The notes beneath the pieces are model-generated. The model was not told the origin of the DNA. It made no database searches and saw only the letters and a list, made by a program, of their open reading frames with translations. Positions 44,231-52,539 of a DNA stretch of 64,000 bases are shown here, one piece after another (positions within the stretch are counted from its first letter, which is position 1; every line of letters begins with the position of its first letter). The position numbers were made by a program, and so were the translations under genes. The stretch covers positions 248,001 through 312,000 of the forward strand of contig NZ_LT629739.1 in NCBI RefSeq assembly GCF_900105045.1, in the 5' to 3' direction. The DNA is from Brevibacterium picturae (GTDB taxonomy: Bacteria; Actinomycetota; Actinomycetes; Actinomycetales; Brevibacteriaceae).

Positions 44231-45472
44231 CTAGCTTAATGGCAGGTGAGTACCACTCATATCCACGGCCCCCAATCCGAGCCACTTCGCCATTTCGCGC
44301 AGTTCCAGCGCCAGGTCCTCCTCGTGCTCTTCGCCCGGTTCCCATGTCACCTTGAGCGCCCGGAGGGTGTTCGCCGCCTGGTCCCGATGCAGATCGACTC
44401 GTCCGACGAGGCGTTCGCCGAGGAGGAACGGCAGCACGTAGTACCCGTGGACACGGTCCTTAGCCGGAGTGTAGATCTCGATCCGATAGTGGAAGTCGAA
44501 AAGCCATTCGATCCGCGGCCTGTGGAAGACCAAGGGGTCGAATGGGGCCAGGAGAGTTCTGGCCGCGACAGAACGAGGCGTCCTCGCGGCATGCCATTTC
44601 AGCGCCCGTGTCCCCTCGACGTCGACTTCGATGAGTTCGCCCGAGACGAGCAGCGAGGTGATCGCCTCATCTGTGGGCCCGCGCCGCTGCCGGAAGTAGT
44701 CCGCCAGGCAGTCAGGACGGGCGATGCCCAGTGCCCGGGCCGCGATCCGGGTCAGTTCGAGCACGTTGTTGGTTGTGCCGGAGACACCGCGGGGGCGTTC
44801 GGCTTCGGGGGCGATGCCCAGTTCTGGTTGGGAGGCTGGCCCGTAGGACAGCGTCGTCTGCGGCAGGGCAGGACTGACATCGTGCGGCAGAGCGTAGACG
44901 CGTTCGAAGTGATCGTTGCGCCCGGCGGCACTGATGACGCCGCCGGCGAACAGCGCTTCGAGCGCAATCTTGACCTGGCTGGGGTTCCATCCCCAGTGTC
45001 CGCGGTTGCGTTCGGGGATCTCATGGTCCACGAGCTCGGCGACCGCTCGTGCGGATTTCGGCCCCGATCCCAAAACGTCGAGGACCGACTGCTGCAGAGC
45101 TCGGAAGTCCCCTCCGCTGTCGGGGTGACGCTGACCGTAGTCGTTGCGCCACCATTCGGTTCTGGTCCGTTCGAAATGTCGCCATGTCTCCGGCGGAACG
45201 AAGGCCGCGGCATGGGCCCAGTATTCGACGCCCATGCGCGGTGGTGAGTAGAAGAGCCGATCAAGGGTCTCGCGTGGGTAGGGGCCGAGCCGCGAGTAGT
45301 ACGGCAGGTAGTGCGCACGCACCACTCGTGAGACCGAGTCGATCTGGGTCAGTCCCATTCTGGCAAAGGTTGATTTCAGGTGCCGCGCCGTCACCCGCGA
45401 CGGGCGCGGACGATCGAGCCCCGTCGCTGCGATCGCTGTTCTCCGTGCTGCTGACAGTGTCATCTTCTGCAT
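44231..45472 (-). CDS. YcaQ-like winged-helix DNA glycosylase family protein
   Basis: The 413-residue protein matches the YcaQ/AlkX (HTH_42) family: an N-terminal RRTAIAATGLDRPRPS region with IDSVSRVVRAHYLPYYSRLG, the central YWAHAAAFVPPETWRHFERTR and the C-terminal LLAPFDPLVFHRPRIEWLFDFHYRIEIYTPA signature (quoted here by its core FDPLVFHRPRIEWLFDF). YcaQ enzymes unhook DNA interstrand crosslinks and excise alkylated bases. The start at 45472 gives MQKMTLSAARR; the frame continues upstream in Cys-rich improbable sequence. It lies upstream of secA on the same strand and is probably separately transcribed. Confidence 0.88.
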   Translation of the reverse strand: MQKMTLSAARRTAIAATGLDRPRPSRVTARHLKSTFARMGLTQIDSVSRVVRAHYLPYYSRLGPYPRETLDRLFYSPPRMGVEYWAHAAAFVPPETWRHFERTRTEWWRNDYGQRHPDSGGDFRALQQSVLDVLGSGPKSARAVAELVDHEIPERNRGHWGWNPSQVKIALEALFAGGVISAAGRNDHFERVYALPHDVSPALPQTTLSYGPASQPELGIAPEAERPRGVSGTTNNVLELTRIAARALGIARPDCLADYFRQRRGPTDEAITSLLVSGELIEVDVEGTRALKWHAARTPRSVAARTLLAPFDPLVFHRPRIEWLFDFHYRIEIYTPAKDRVHGYYVLPFLLGERLVGRVDLHRDQAANTLRALKVTWEPGEEHEEDLALELREMAKWLGLGAVDMSGTHLPLS

Positions 45473-45647
45473 GGGCCCACAGTAGAGCACACCCATGACA
45501 CGGCACAGACAATCGCAGAGACCCGCACCGCCACATGTGTCCATCCGGCCGAGTCGGATCAGCCCTTCGGCCGAAGCCGGGATAGGTCGCGAGCGGAAGG
45601 ATTGAGGACGTCACAACCACTCCCAACCGAAGGAACCAGGACACCTC

Positions 45648-46214
45648 ATGAAGAAAGCCATCATCGCCCTCGCCTCACTGCTCGTCATCATCGCCGCCGC
45701 CGTCGGCGCGCTCTTCGTCTGGGAACACCAATCGAAGCTCGCGTTGGAAGGACAGGTCGAGGACTACCTCGACGAGCGCAGCATCGATGCCTCGGCGATC
45801 GACGTCCATGGTCGCCCCTACATCCTCTTCGCCATGCGCGACTCCGTCGACCTCACCTATGTCGATCTCGAGCTGCAGGACGGGACGAACAAGGACCAGC
45901 TGCTCGTCCACCGGCTCAGCAACGGCGAACCTGACCGCCTCACCCGCTTCGTCACCTTCGACCACCCTGAAGGCGAGGTTGATCCGATCGAACGCGCCGA
46001 CGGCTCATTCACGGAATCCGCGATGGTCGACGGCACAAAGGTCACCTACTCGGCCGATGTCAAGGACCACAAGCTGCGCCTGTTCGCCGATGGACACAAG
46101 ACCGGTGAGATCGCGGTGGAAAAGGGCGTGAGCCAGAATGGGGCAGCCGTGACCGATACCGGTGTGGTCATCGGGCTCGACTACGACTCCCCCGATTTCG
46201 TCGCCGCGAACTGA
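45648..46214 (+). CDS. Secreted or membrane-anchored hypothetical protein (DUF2993/LmeA-like possible)
   Basis: The 188-residue protein begins with a signal or anchor helix (residues 5-26, IIALASLLVIIAAAVGALFVW) without a lipobox and continues with a beta-rich extracytoplasmic domain. The segment IDASAIDVHGRPYILFAMRDSVDLTYVDLELQDG is faintly like DUF2993/LmeA lipid-binding proteins, described here by its core VHGRPYILFAMRDSVDL. That link is weak. The ATG at 45648 has CAGGACA upstream. It precedes the NarL-type two-component pair by 70 bases and might be functionally linked. Function unknown. Confidence 0.65.
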   Translation: MKKAIIALASLLVIIAAAVGALFVWEHQSKLALEGQVEDYLDERSIDASAIDVHGRPYILFAMRDSVDLTYVDLELQDGTNKDQLLVHRLSNGEPDRLTRFVTFDHPEGEVDPIERADGSFTESAMVDGTKVTYSADVKDHKLRLFADGHKTGEIAVEKGVSQNGAAVTDTGVVIGLDYDSPDFVAAN

Positions 46215-46284
46215 TCAGCGCGGTCCCGCTCCCTCAGCGGCTGAGCATCTGAGCGGCTCAGTGCCCCGACTACACTGTGAACCG

Positions 46285-47418
46285 ATGAAGACTGTGATCA
46301 CGTGGCTGTGGATCGTCCCACTGCCCCTGACGTTCGCGCTGGAGCTGCTGACCGGATCAGGGTGGCTGCTCACGGTCGCCAATGTGTTCGCATTGGCGAC
46401 CGCGCTGCCGATCCTGGTGCGCTCTCAGCGCCGCACTGCCCGAGGCGAGGAACCGAGCACAGGGATGCTCGCACTCGCGGCTCTGGCTCTGCTCCTTTCC
46501 CTCGTGCCGGTGGCCCTGGCCACAACACTGAGCCTGACCGTGCTGTGGCTGAGCATGGTGACGGTGGTGATGCTCGCCCGCTGGTTTGCCGCCGGCGCAC
46601 AACTCCTGATGCTCATTCTGCTCTCGGTGGGAAGCATCGTCACACCCGCTCTGATGTGGAGCGATGGCCTCACATTCGCCTTCGGCGCGTCTACCGTGAT
46701 CGTGGCCAGCCTCGCCCTGGGGCTGCTCCTGCGGATGGTCGACCGGTCCCTGATCGAACGTCATGCCACCGCTGTCGAGGCGGAACGACGCCGGATGGCC
46801 ACCGAGCTCCACGACCTGGTCGCCCACGAGGTCACCGGGATCATCGTCCTCTCACAGGCCGCGGCACGCAGCGAGGACGCCGGAGTCCTCACGACCGCAT
46901 TGGGCAAGATCGAGGAATCCGGAACCCGTGCCCTCGAGCAGATCAGAGCGCTGGTCTCGAATGCCCCTGCGAACTCCAGTGCCCGGTCGCCGATCGCTTC
47001 CGGCATCCAGGCTCTCCGCGATCGGGCCGATGGCTTCGAGGGCGCATCGTCCCTCACTCTCGACGTCGATGACACCGTCACCGAGGTGGTGCCCTCCTCC
47101 GTCTGGCCCGTCCTCGACCGGGTGTTGGCTGAGGCGCTGACGAACATCCGCCGACATGCGGGAGCCGGGGTCCCGGTCATGGTGCGGGTGTCCACCGCCG
47201 CCTCGGCGAGGCCAGAGGAGCGACATGTTGCCGACATCGCCCTCACCGTGATCAACGGCCCCGGTCCCGGTGGGATCGGAACCGGCAGTGGAACGGGACT
47301 GCGTGGTCTGCGCGCACGGGTCGACCACCTCGGCGGGAGTCTGCTTGCGGGGCCGGGCCACGACGGCGGGTGGGTGTTGGAGGCTCGGATACCCTTGAAC
47401 CCGACAGCAGACGAATGA
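46285..47418 (+). CDS. NarL-type sensor histidine kinase
   Basis: The 377-residue protein has about five to six N-terminal membrane helices (residues 1-150), a HisKA_3 dimerisation helix with the phospho-accepting His in RRMATELHDLVAHEVTG, and a C-terminal HATPase domain (LAEALTNIRRHAGAG, GSGTGLRGLRARVDHLGG). The lack of a large sensory loop suggests it senses the membrane or an intramembrane signal. The ATG at 46285 lies eight bases after TACACT (46271-46276), consistent with a leaderless mRNA. Its response regulator starts 28 bases downstream. The regulated genes are unknown. Confidence 0.9.
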   Translation: MKTVITWLWIVPLPLTFALELLTGSGWLLTVANVFALATALPILVRSQRRTARGEEPSTGMLALAALALLLSLVPVALATTLSLTVLWLSMVTVVMLARWFAAGAQLLMLILLSVGSIVTPALMWSDGLTFAFGASTVIVASLALGLLLRMVDRSLIERHATAVEAERRRMATELHDLVAHEVTGIIVLSQAAARSEDAGVLTTALGKIEESGTRALEQIRALVSNAPANSSARSPIASGIQALRDRADGFEGASSLTLDVDDTVTEVVPSSVWPVLDRVLAEALTNIRRHAGAGVPVMVRVSTAASARPEERHVADIALTVINGPGPGGIGTGSGTGLRGLRARVDHLGGSLLAGPGHDGGWVLEARIPLNPTADE

Positions 47419-47446
47419 GACCGATGGCGGTTGATGGAGGTCGAAC

Positions 47447-48088
47447 GTGATTCGAGTGGCTCTGGTCGATGACCAGGACATGGTGCGGATGGGGTTCTCC
47501 CTCATCCTCGACGCCGATGAGTCGATCTCCGTGGTGGGGCAGGCAGCAGACGGCGTCGATGCCATCGAACTGGCCAAACGCGAACAGCCGGACGTCATCC
47601 TCCTCGACATTCGTATGCCCAAACTCGACGGACTCGCCGCACTTCCCCGCCTGACCCCGATCTCAAAGGTCATCATGGTCACGACCTTCGACGATGATGA
47701 CTACGTCGATGCGGCACTGGCCGGCGGTGCGAGCGGGTTCCTCCTCAAGGATGCCGGACCCGATCTGCTGCTGGCCGCGGTCAGGGCGGCCGCGAACGGT
47801 GATGCCCTGATTTCACCGTCGCTGACCCTGGATCTGCTCAGCCGCCGCGCCCAGGCCGGTGGTGCGGGCGAGGACCGGGTCGCAGGCTTGAGCGGTCGGG
47901 AGAACGACGTCGCTCGTCTCGTGGCCAGGGGCCGGACGAACCAGGAGATCTGCGCCGAGCTCTTCATCTCGCTCGGGACCGTGAAGACCCACCTGGGCAA
48001 CATCCAGACTCGCCTCGGAGCCCGCAACCGGGTCGAGATCGCCGCCCGGATGTGGGAGTCGGGTGTGATGAATCGGCCGAATGGCTGA
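47447..48088 (+). CDS. NarL/LuxR-type response regulator
   Basis: The 213-residue protein has a receiver domain (VIRVALVDDQ start, phosphorylatable D54 in VILLDIRMPK, conserved K at VTTFDDDDY-side region) and a C-terminal LuxR HTH (LSGRENDVARLVARGRTNQEI, LFISLGTVKTHLGNI). It forms a two-component pair with the upstream kinase. The GTG at 47447 has GGAGG seven bases upstream. The following DUF418 gene has its own promoter-like sequence, so it may or may not be part of the same operon. Confidence 0.93.
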   Translation: MIRVALVDDQDMVRMGFSLILDADESISVVGQAADGVDAIELAKREQPDVILLDIRMPKLDGLAALPRLTPISKVIMVTTFDDDDYVDAALAGGASGFLLKDAGPDLLLAAVRAAANGDALISPSLTLDLLSRRAQAGGAGEDRVAGLSGRENDVARLVARGRTNQEICAELFISLGTVKTHLGNIQTRLGARNRVEIAARMWESGVMNRPNG

Positions 48089-48156
48089 CCCTCGCTCTCA
48101 GACTCCGGCCATTGTGCTGATGTGGGCGGCGGGCGGATCCGACCAGAATGGGAATC

Positions 48157-49230
48157 ATGAGTTCAGACACCAGTGACCACCCGCCCACACCACCGACCAT
48201 CGCCCCGGCCCACACCACGGACACGACCCGTGCCAGGAGCGGTTCACGTTCAGCAGGCCGATCCCGCATCGCAGCCCTCGACGTTCTTCGCGGGCTCGCC
48301 CTGTGCGGCATCATGATCGTCAATCTGCCGCCTATGTTCGGCGTCGACGCCGTCAGCGAAACCGGAGCGGTCGAGAGCTTGTACAGGGTCGAACAGGACT
48401 TCGTGCAGAACCGCTTCTTCCCGATCTTCTCCCTGCTGTTCGGCATCGGCTTCGGCATCATGTGGAACTCGGCCAGGAACCGCAGCCGCCGACCTCGGCT
48501 GGCGCTGCTGCGTCGTTTCCTGTTCCTCGGCGTCATCGGAGTCGGCCACACGTTCCTGCAGCCCGGCGAGGCTCTGCTGCCCTATGCGATCGTCGCGCTC
48601 CTCATCCTGCTGCCCTCGACGTGGATTCCCGCCCGAGCACTGGCCGTGACCACGTCGATCGCCGGAGCGGTGCTCCTGGCCGCTGGGGTCTGGTCCGGCG
48701 GCGGTATGGTGATCATCCCCGGACTCTTCCTGCTGGGTTTCGCCGCTGGGTACACCGATCTCGTCCGCCGCAGCCTGCGTCATCCGGGCTGGTTGGCCCC
48801 CATCGGTGCCGCGAGTGCCGTGATCTCCGTGTTCGGGTTCCTCATCACCGACTACAACACCCGCCACCTATACATGTGGATCACCGCCGGCCTCGGCATC
48901 ACCATGGCGCTGTGTTTCGTCATCATCGTCATGCTGCTGATGACCACCCCCGCCGAGGCGATCCTGCGGCCGATCTTCGCTCCTCTGGGTCGGATGGCGC
49001 TGAGCAACTACATCGGTGCCACCCTGCTCATCCTCGCTGCCAAGGCCGTTGAGCCCGACCTGGCCCAGTTCGATGAGCATGGCGGATATTTGGCGGGCGT
49101 GCTCGTCTGCATCACCATCATGGTCATCCAGATACTGGTCTCCGCCCTGTGGCTGCGCTTCGTCGGGCAGGGGCCGCTGGAGAGGCTCTGGCGTCTGGTC
49201 ACCTGGGGCCGCGAGGGCTCTCGAGCCTGA
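48157..49230 (+). CDS. DUF418 domain-containing membrane protein
   Basis: The 357-residue protein has about nine membrane helices. The N-terminal motif RIAALDVLRGLALCGIMIVN is the standard DUF418/heparan-alpha-glucosaminide acetyltransferase-like start, and the DUF418 region at the C-terminus includes PLGRMALSNYIGATLL and GPLERLWRLVTW. Such proteins are proposed acyl- or transport-related membrane proteins with no confirmed reaction. The ATG at 48157 lies seven bases after CAGAAT; the ATG at 48148 is also in frame. It ends near a strong hairpin at 49269. Confidence 0.88.
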   Translation: MSSDTSDHPPTPPTIAPAHTTDTTRARSGSRSAGRSRIAALDVLRGLALCGIMIVNLPPMFGVDAVSETGAVESLYRVEQDFVQNRFFPIFSLLFGIGFGIMWNSARNRSRRPRLALLRRFLFLGVIGVGHTFLQPGEALLPYAIVALLILLPSTWIPARALAVTTSIAGAVLLAAGVWSGGGMVIIPGLFLLGFAAGYTDLVRRSLRHPGWLAPIGAASAVISVFGFLITDYNTRHLYMWITAGLGITMALCFVIIVMLLMTTPAEAILRPIFAPLGRMALSNYIGATLLILAAKAVEPDLAQFDEHGGYLAGVLVCITIMVIQILVSALWLRFVGQGPLERLWRLVTWGREGSRA

Positions 49231-49268
49231 GACCGGCTCCAACAAAGAAGGCAACGACGCCAGACGCA

Positions 49269-49305
49269 GATCGCCGAGGTGGGGGGGGGTCCCACCTCGG
49301 CGATC
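49269..49305. terminator. Bidirectional terminator between the DUF418 gene and hpf
   Basis: GATCGCCGAGGTGGG (49269-49283) pairs exactly with CCCACCTCGGCGATC (49291-49305), a 15-bp stem with a GGGGGGT loop. A nine-base G run (49281-49289) lies at the tip. The genes on either side converge on it. Confidence 0.85.
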
Positions 49306-49337
49306 GTGCTCGTCTTCTCGCGTGTGCCCAGGTCAGG

Positions 49338-49997
49338 TCAGTCGAGAGCGCCCTGAAGTTCGTGATCGAGCGTGATGACGCCGTAGCTCCATCCCTTGCG
49401 GCGGTAGACGACGGACGGTTTGCTCGACTCCTCGTCGATGAACAGATAGAAGTCGTGTCCGACGAGCTCCATGCGGTTGAGTGCTTCCTCGATGCCGATG
49501 GGAGCCCCGTTGAATGTCTTCTCACGTAGGACCACGGGTGAGTCGCCTTCGGCCTTGATGCGACCGTTCGTCTTGTCGGTGTTCTCCGGCTCGTTCGGAG
49601 TGATGGCCTCGCCTTCCTCGGGAACCAGGGAATCGGCAACGGGCATCTTGGCCAGTGCCTCAGCGGTGGATTCCTTCCGGTGATGACCGGCTCGAGGCAC
49701 CTTGTTGCGGTCCCGCGCGCGCCGTAATCGCTCGACGAGCTTCGCCCAGGCGAGGTCCAATGCAGCATATTTGTCGCTTGCCATGGCTTCTGCGCGAATG
49801 GCCGGACCCTTCGCTACGACGGTGAGCTCGACTCGTTCGCTGGTCTCTGGCTGGCGAGAGTTCTTTTCATGAGCGACGTGCACCTCGACTCGTTGCGCTC
49901 GCGGCGCGAGCTGCTCGACCTTCGCGATCTTGTCCTCAATGTGGGCCCGAAAACTGTCGGAGATGGTCAGTTGACGTCCGTTGACAACAATGTCCAT
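49338..49997 (-). CDS. hpf: Ribosome hibernation promoting factor, long form
   Basis: The 219-residue protein has the YfiA/HPF domain (residues about 1-110, MDIVVNGRQLTISDSFRAHIEDKI) and the C-terminal dimerisation domain of long-form HPF (about 165-219, IEEALNRMELVGHDFYLFIDEES), joined by an acidic linker. Long HPF dimerises 70S ribosomes into 100S particles in stationary phase. The ATG at 49997 has AAGGACG upstream. Order secA/hpf/comF/lpqB matches actinobacterial genomes, though the YcaQ-like gene, the hypothetical protein, the two-component pair and the DUF418 gene are inserted between secA and hpf here. Confidence 0.95.
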   Translation of the reverse strand: MDIVVNGRQLTISDSFRAHIEDKIAKVEQLAPRAQRVEVHVAHEKNSRQPETSERVELTVVAKGPAIRAEAMASDKYAALDLAWAKLVERLRRARDRNKVPRAGHHRKESTAEALAKMPVADSLVPEEGEAITPNEPENTDKTNGRIKAEGDSPVVLREKTFNGAPIGIEEALNRMELVGHDFYLFIDEESSKPSVVYRRKGWSYGVITLDHELQGALD

Positions 49998-50063
49998 GAT
50001 GCGTCCTTAGCGACTCGTTCTTCGGATTCATCCGATCCCATTCCCTTGGATGGGTAAACCCCG

Positions 50064-50786
50064 TTATACAGTAAAGGGAGAGACAAATCGAGTGCCCCCG
50101 CGGCCGAGCCCGAGAACGGCTCCTGCAGCGGGTCTGATCTGCACCGATGCTAGTACCCGTGCGCTTTCTGCCAAGGTTGCTCCAGTCGTTGAGAAATCGT
50201 CGACGAGAATGTCAGCGCCGGATTCCGACCCGGATTCGTCTCCGCCTGCGGGAGATATCGAGTCCGAGGCCCTCGGTTCGAGGTACTGCGACCTGGCCAC
50301 ATTGCGTTGCCTCGCATGGGCTCCCAGACCGACCTGGTCATGGTGGCGTCGTGTGAGGAGAACGTCGACGACCTCCAGCGACAGTTCGGGAACGAGTTCG
50401 GCGGCGCGTCGGGCAAGGGCTGCGGTGTGGGAGCCGCCTCGGCGTCGCCGTGCCTGCGGGGAGCTCGGCGCGGGGAACAGTCTGACCCGACCGCCCGAAT
50501 GGTGAGCCAACTCCAAGGCCGCGGTGATGGAACGCGCAAGTGCCAGGGCCAGAGGGTCGAGGATGTCGCGGCGACCATTGTCCTTGAAATTGACCACCAT
50601 GTGAGATACCTGCGAACTGTATTCCGAGACGCCGACGACCGGTATCTGGCCGTACCGCGGTTCCATGGCTCGCGGGATGCCGCCGAGCAGCTTGAGACAG
50701 GCCGTGCACAGGGAGACGTCCTCCCGTCCGCAGCCGGCACACCGGCGGGGCAGGAAGAGTTCGCCGAATTCGGTCAGCAGTCCCAT
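50064..50786 (-). CDS. comF: ComF family phosphoribosyltransferase-like protein
   Basis: The 240-residue protein has an N-terminal zinc-finger-like CAGCGREDVSLCTAC and a C-terminal phosphoribosyltransferase domain with the PRPP loop ILVDDFSTTGATLAE. ComF proteins support uptake of transforming DNA in competent bacteria but are widespread outside them, where the role is unclear. The ATG at 50786 lies six bases after TAGATT (minus strand, 50793-50798), so it appears to have its own leaderless promoter immediately after the lpqB stop (31-base gap). Confidence 0.9.
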   Translation of the reverse strand: MGLLTEFGELFLPRRCAGCGREDVSLCTACLKLLGGIPRAMEPRYGQIPVVGVSEYSSQVSHMVVNFKDNGRRDILDPLALALARSITAALELAHHSGGRVRLFPAPSSPQARRRRGGSHTAALARRAAELVPELSLEVVDVLLTRRHHDQVGLGAHARQRNVARSQYLEPRASDSISPAGGDESGSESGADILVDDFSTTGATLAESARVLASVQIRPAAGAVLGLGRGGTRFVSPFTV

Positions 50787-50817
50787 GGGAGAAATCTACT
50801 ATGCTGGGTCCTGGGAT

Positions 50818-52539
50818 TCAGCCCGGGTAGGAGGGATCCTTGGCCGAGATATCGACGAGCTTCTGCCAGGCATTGGAATTGTAGGAGTAGATCTCTCCGG
50901 ACGAGCTCGTCACGAGGATCGAGCGGCCGTCCTCACCGGAGGCGATTCGGCTGCCGTCAGGGACCTCTCCCAGCTGCGCGGGAGGCCCGGTCACCCCGAT
51001 GCGGAAGGGCTGGACCTGTTCGCCCTCCTTCGCGGCCAGCGCCACCAGGGAGGTCGAACCGGCCCAGGAGATGTCCTTGACCTCCTCGAAGTTCGACCCG
51101 ACTTCGATCGGTGCATCAGAGACGGCACTGGCAGGATTGCCCGCTTTGTCACGTGGGATGCCGACGACGTCGATGCGTGCAGGTTCGCCCTTGTGCCGAC
51201 TCAGCACCGCGATTCGCGTGCCGTCTCGGGAGACTTCCAAGTCGATGAGATCTCGACCGGCGAGGAAGTCCGTGGCGATGGTGTACTCCTGGCTGTCATC
51301 GCCGATGGCTGTGAGCTTGCCCTTGTTGTCGCGCTCCCCGGTCCAGACCGTTTTGAACCGGTCGATGCTGGGCCGTACGAGCTTCTTGCCCCTGAGGATC
51401 GGAGTCGCATCGACGGCGTCGTCTTTGAGGCGCATCAGCTGTTTTCCTGAGTTCTGCAGGTAGACGTAGAGCGAATCGTCAAATGACACTGCCGGGTCGC
51501 TGGCCTTGGCTTCGGACAGGTCAGGACTGTTCTCGACCTTGGCCACGGTCGTACCCGAGATGCGCGAGAGCCGGTCTTTGGCCAGCACCACCGGTGGGCC
51601 GTCGACCTGGACCGAGGTGTCGGTCTTCGGCTGCAGACTCTTCGGGACGACCTGTCCGCCGATGGTCAGCTCGATGCTCGAGATCGAGGGAATCACCTTC
51701 AGCGTCGATGCGATCTGCTGCCGGATCAGCCCCTTCTCCTTGTCCGTGGGTGCGTCTCCCTGGTTGCTCAAGGCGATGTGTGCGACGCCGTTTTCGATCG
51801 TCACCACGTTCGTATCGCTGAGCTTCGCACCGTCGGGAATCGCGGTCACGACCGCACCCGAGAGGTACGAGGCCGGCCCGGTGAGGAGTTCGTTGATGAG
51901 AGCGGTCGGCGTTGACGAGGACCGGAGGAACCAGCGGGAGTCCGGCACCAGGTAGGAGTAATCGGAGGTGAAGAACTGCAGAGAGTAGTTGAGGAAGATC
52001 GTCTGGAACTCCGTCTGGGTGATCAAGAGACCATCGGGCGCCGAGGCGATGCGCCATTCCCCGTTCTCCTGCCGCAGCGAGAACTCCATGTTCGACCGGG
52101 TTCCCGGTTTGGTGGAGTTGAAGATGCCCGAAGAGTTGACGAGTCCGACGACGGGCGCCGACATCGTCAGCGTCTTCTGATCGGAGGTGACTTCGGCGTT
52201 GAGCGACTCCAGGTCGGTGTCATTGGGCAGCAGCGACACCGATTCCTGTGGGTTCCATTCCTGTGCCTCGGCCTCTGTGAGGAAGGACTTGGCCACGGAG
52301 AAGTTGTTTCCGGTACCGGCACCGGCGGAGAGGAAGCCACGAACGATCTCACCGATGCTGTCGCCGGGTTCGGGCCCCTCCGGGATCCGAGCACTGCTGT
52401 CTCCCGGGGCACCGGAGCCCGCTTCGATATGGCCCACCGGCGAATTGGTCGGGATCGAAGAGCAGGCCGTCAGCGCCAGGGAGGCGACGGCTGCGAGGAC
52501 GAGCACGTGCAGTCCCTTCTTACGTCGGGGCGTCGTCAT
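50818..52539 (-). CDS. lpqB: Lipoprotein LpqB
   Basis: The 573-residue lipoprotein has a signal peptide with lipobox LTAC (Cys26), a GerMN domain (about residues 195-300) and a C-terminal beta-propeller with repeats of DGTRIAVLSRH type. In mycobacteria LpqB interacts with the MtrB sensor and tunes MtrA activity. It overlaps mtrB by four bases. No odd features besides a long linker between lipobox and GerMN domain. Identity is secure from the operon mtrA-mtrB-lpqB. Confidence 0.95.
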   Translation of the reverse strand: MTTPRRKKGLHVLVLAAVASLALTACSSIPTNSPVGHIEAGSGAPGDSSARIPEGPEPGDSIGEIVRGFLSAGAGTGNNFSVAKSFLTEAEAQEWNPQESVSLLPNDTDLESLNAEVTSDQKTLTMSAPVVGLVNSSGIFNSTKPGTRSNMEFSLRQENGEWRIASAPDGLLITQTEFQTIFLNYSLQFFTSDYSYLVPDSRWFLRSSSTPTALINELLTGPASYLSGAVVTAIPDGAKLSDTNVVTIENGVAHIALSNQGDAPTDKEKGLIRQQIASTLKVIPSISSIELTIGGQVVPKSLQPKTDTSVQVDGPPVVLAKDRLSRISGTTVAKVENSPDLSEAKASDPAVSFDDSLYVYLQNSGKQLMRLKDDAVDATPILRGKKLVRPSIDRFKTVWTGERDNKGKLTAIGDDSQEYTIATDFLAGRDLIDLEVSRDGTRIAVLSRHKGEPARIDVVGIPRDKAGNPASAVSDAPIEVGSNFEEVKDISWAGSTSLVALAAKEGEQVQPFRIGVTGPPAQLGEVPDGSRIASGEDGRSILVTSSSGEIYSYNSNAWQKLVDISAKDPSYPG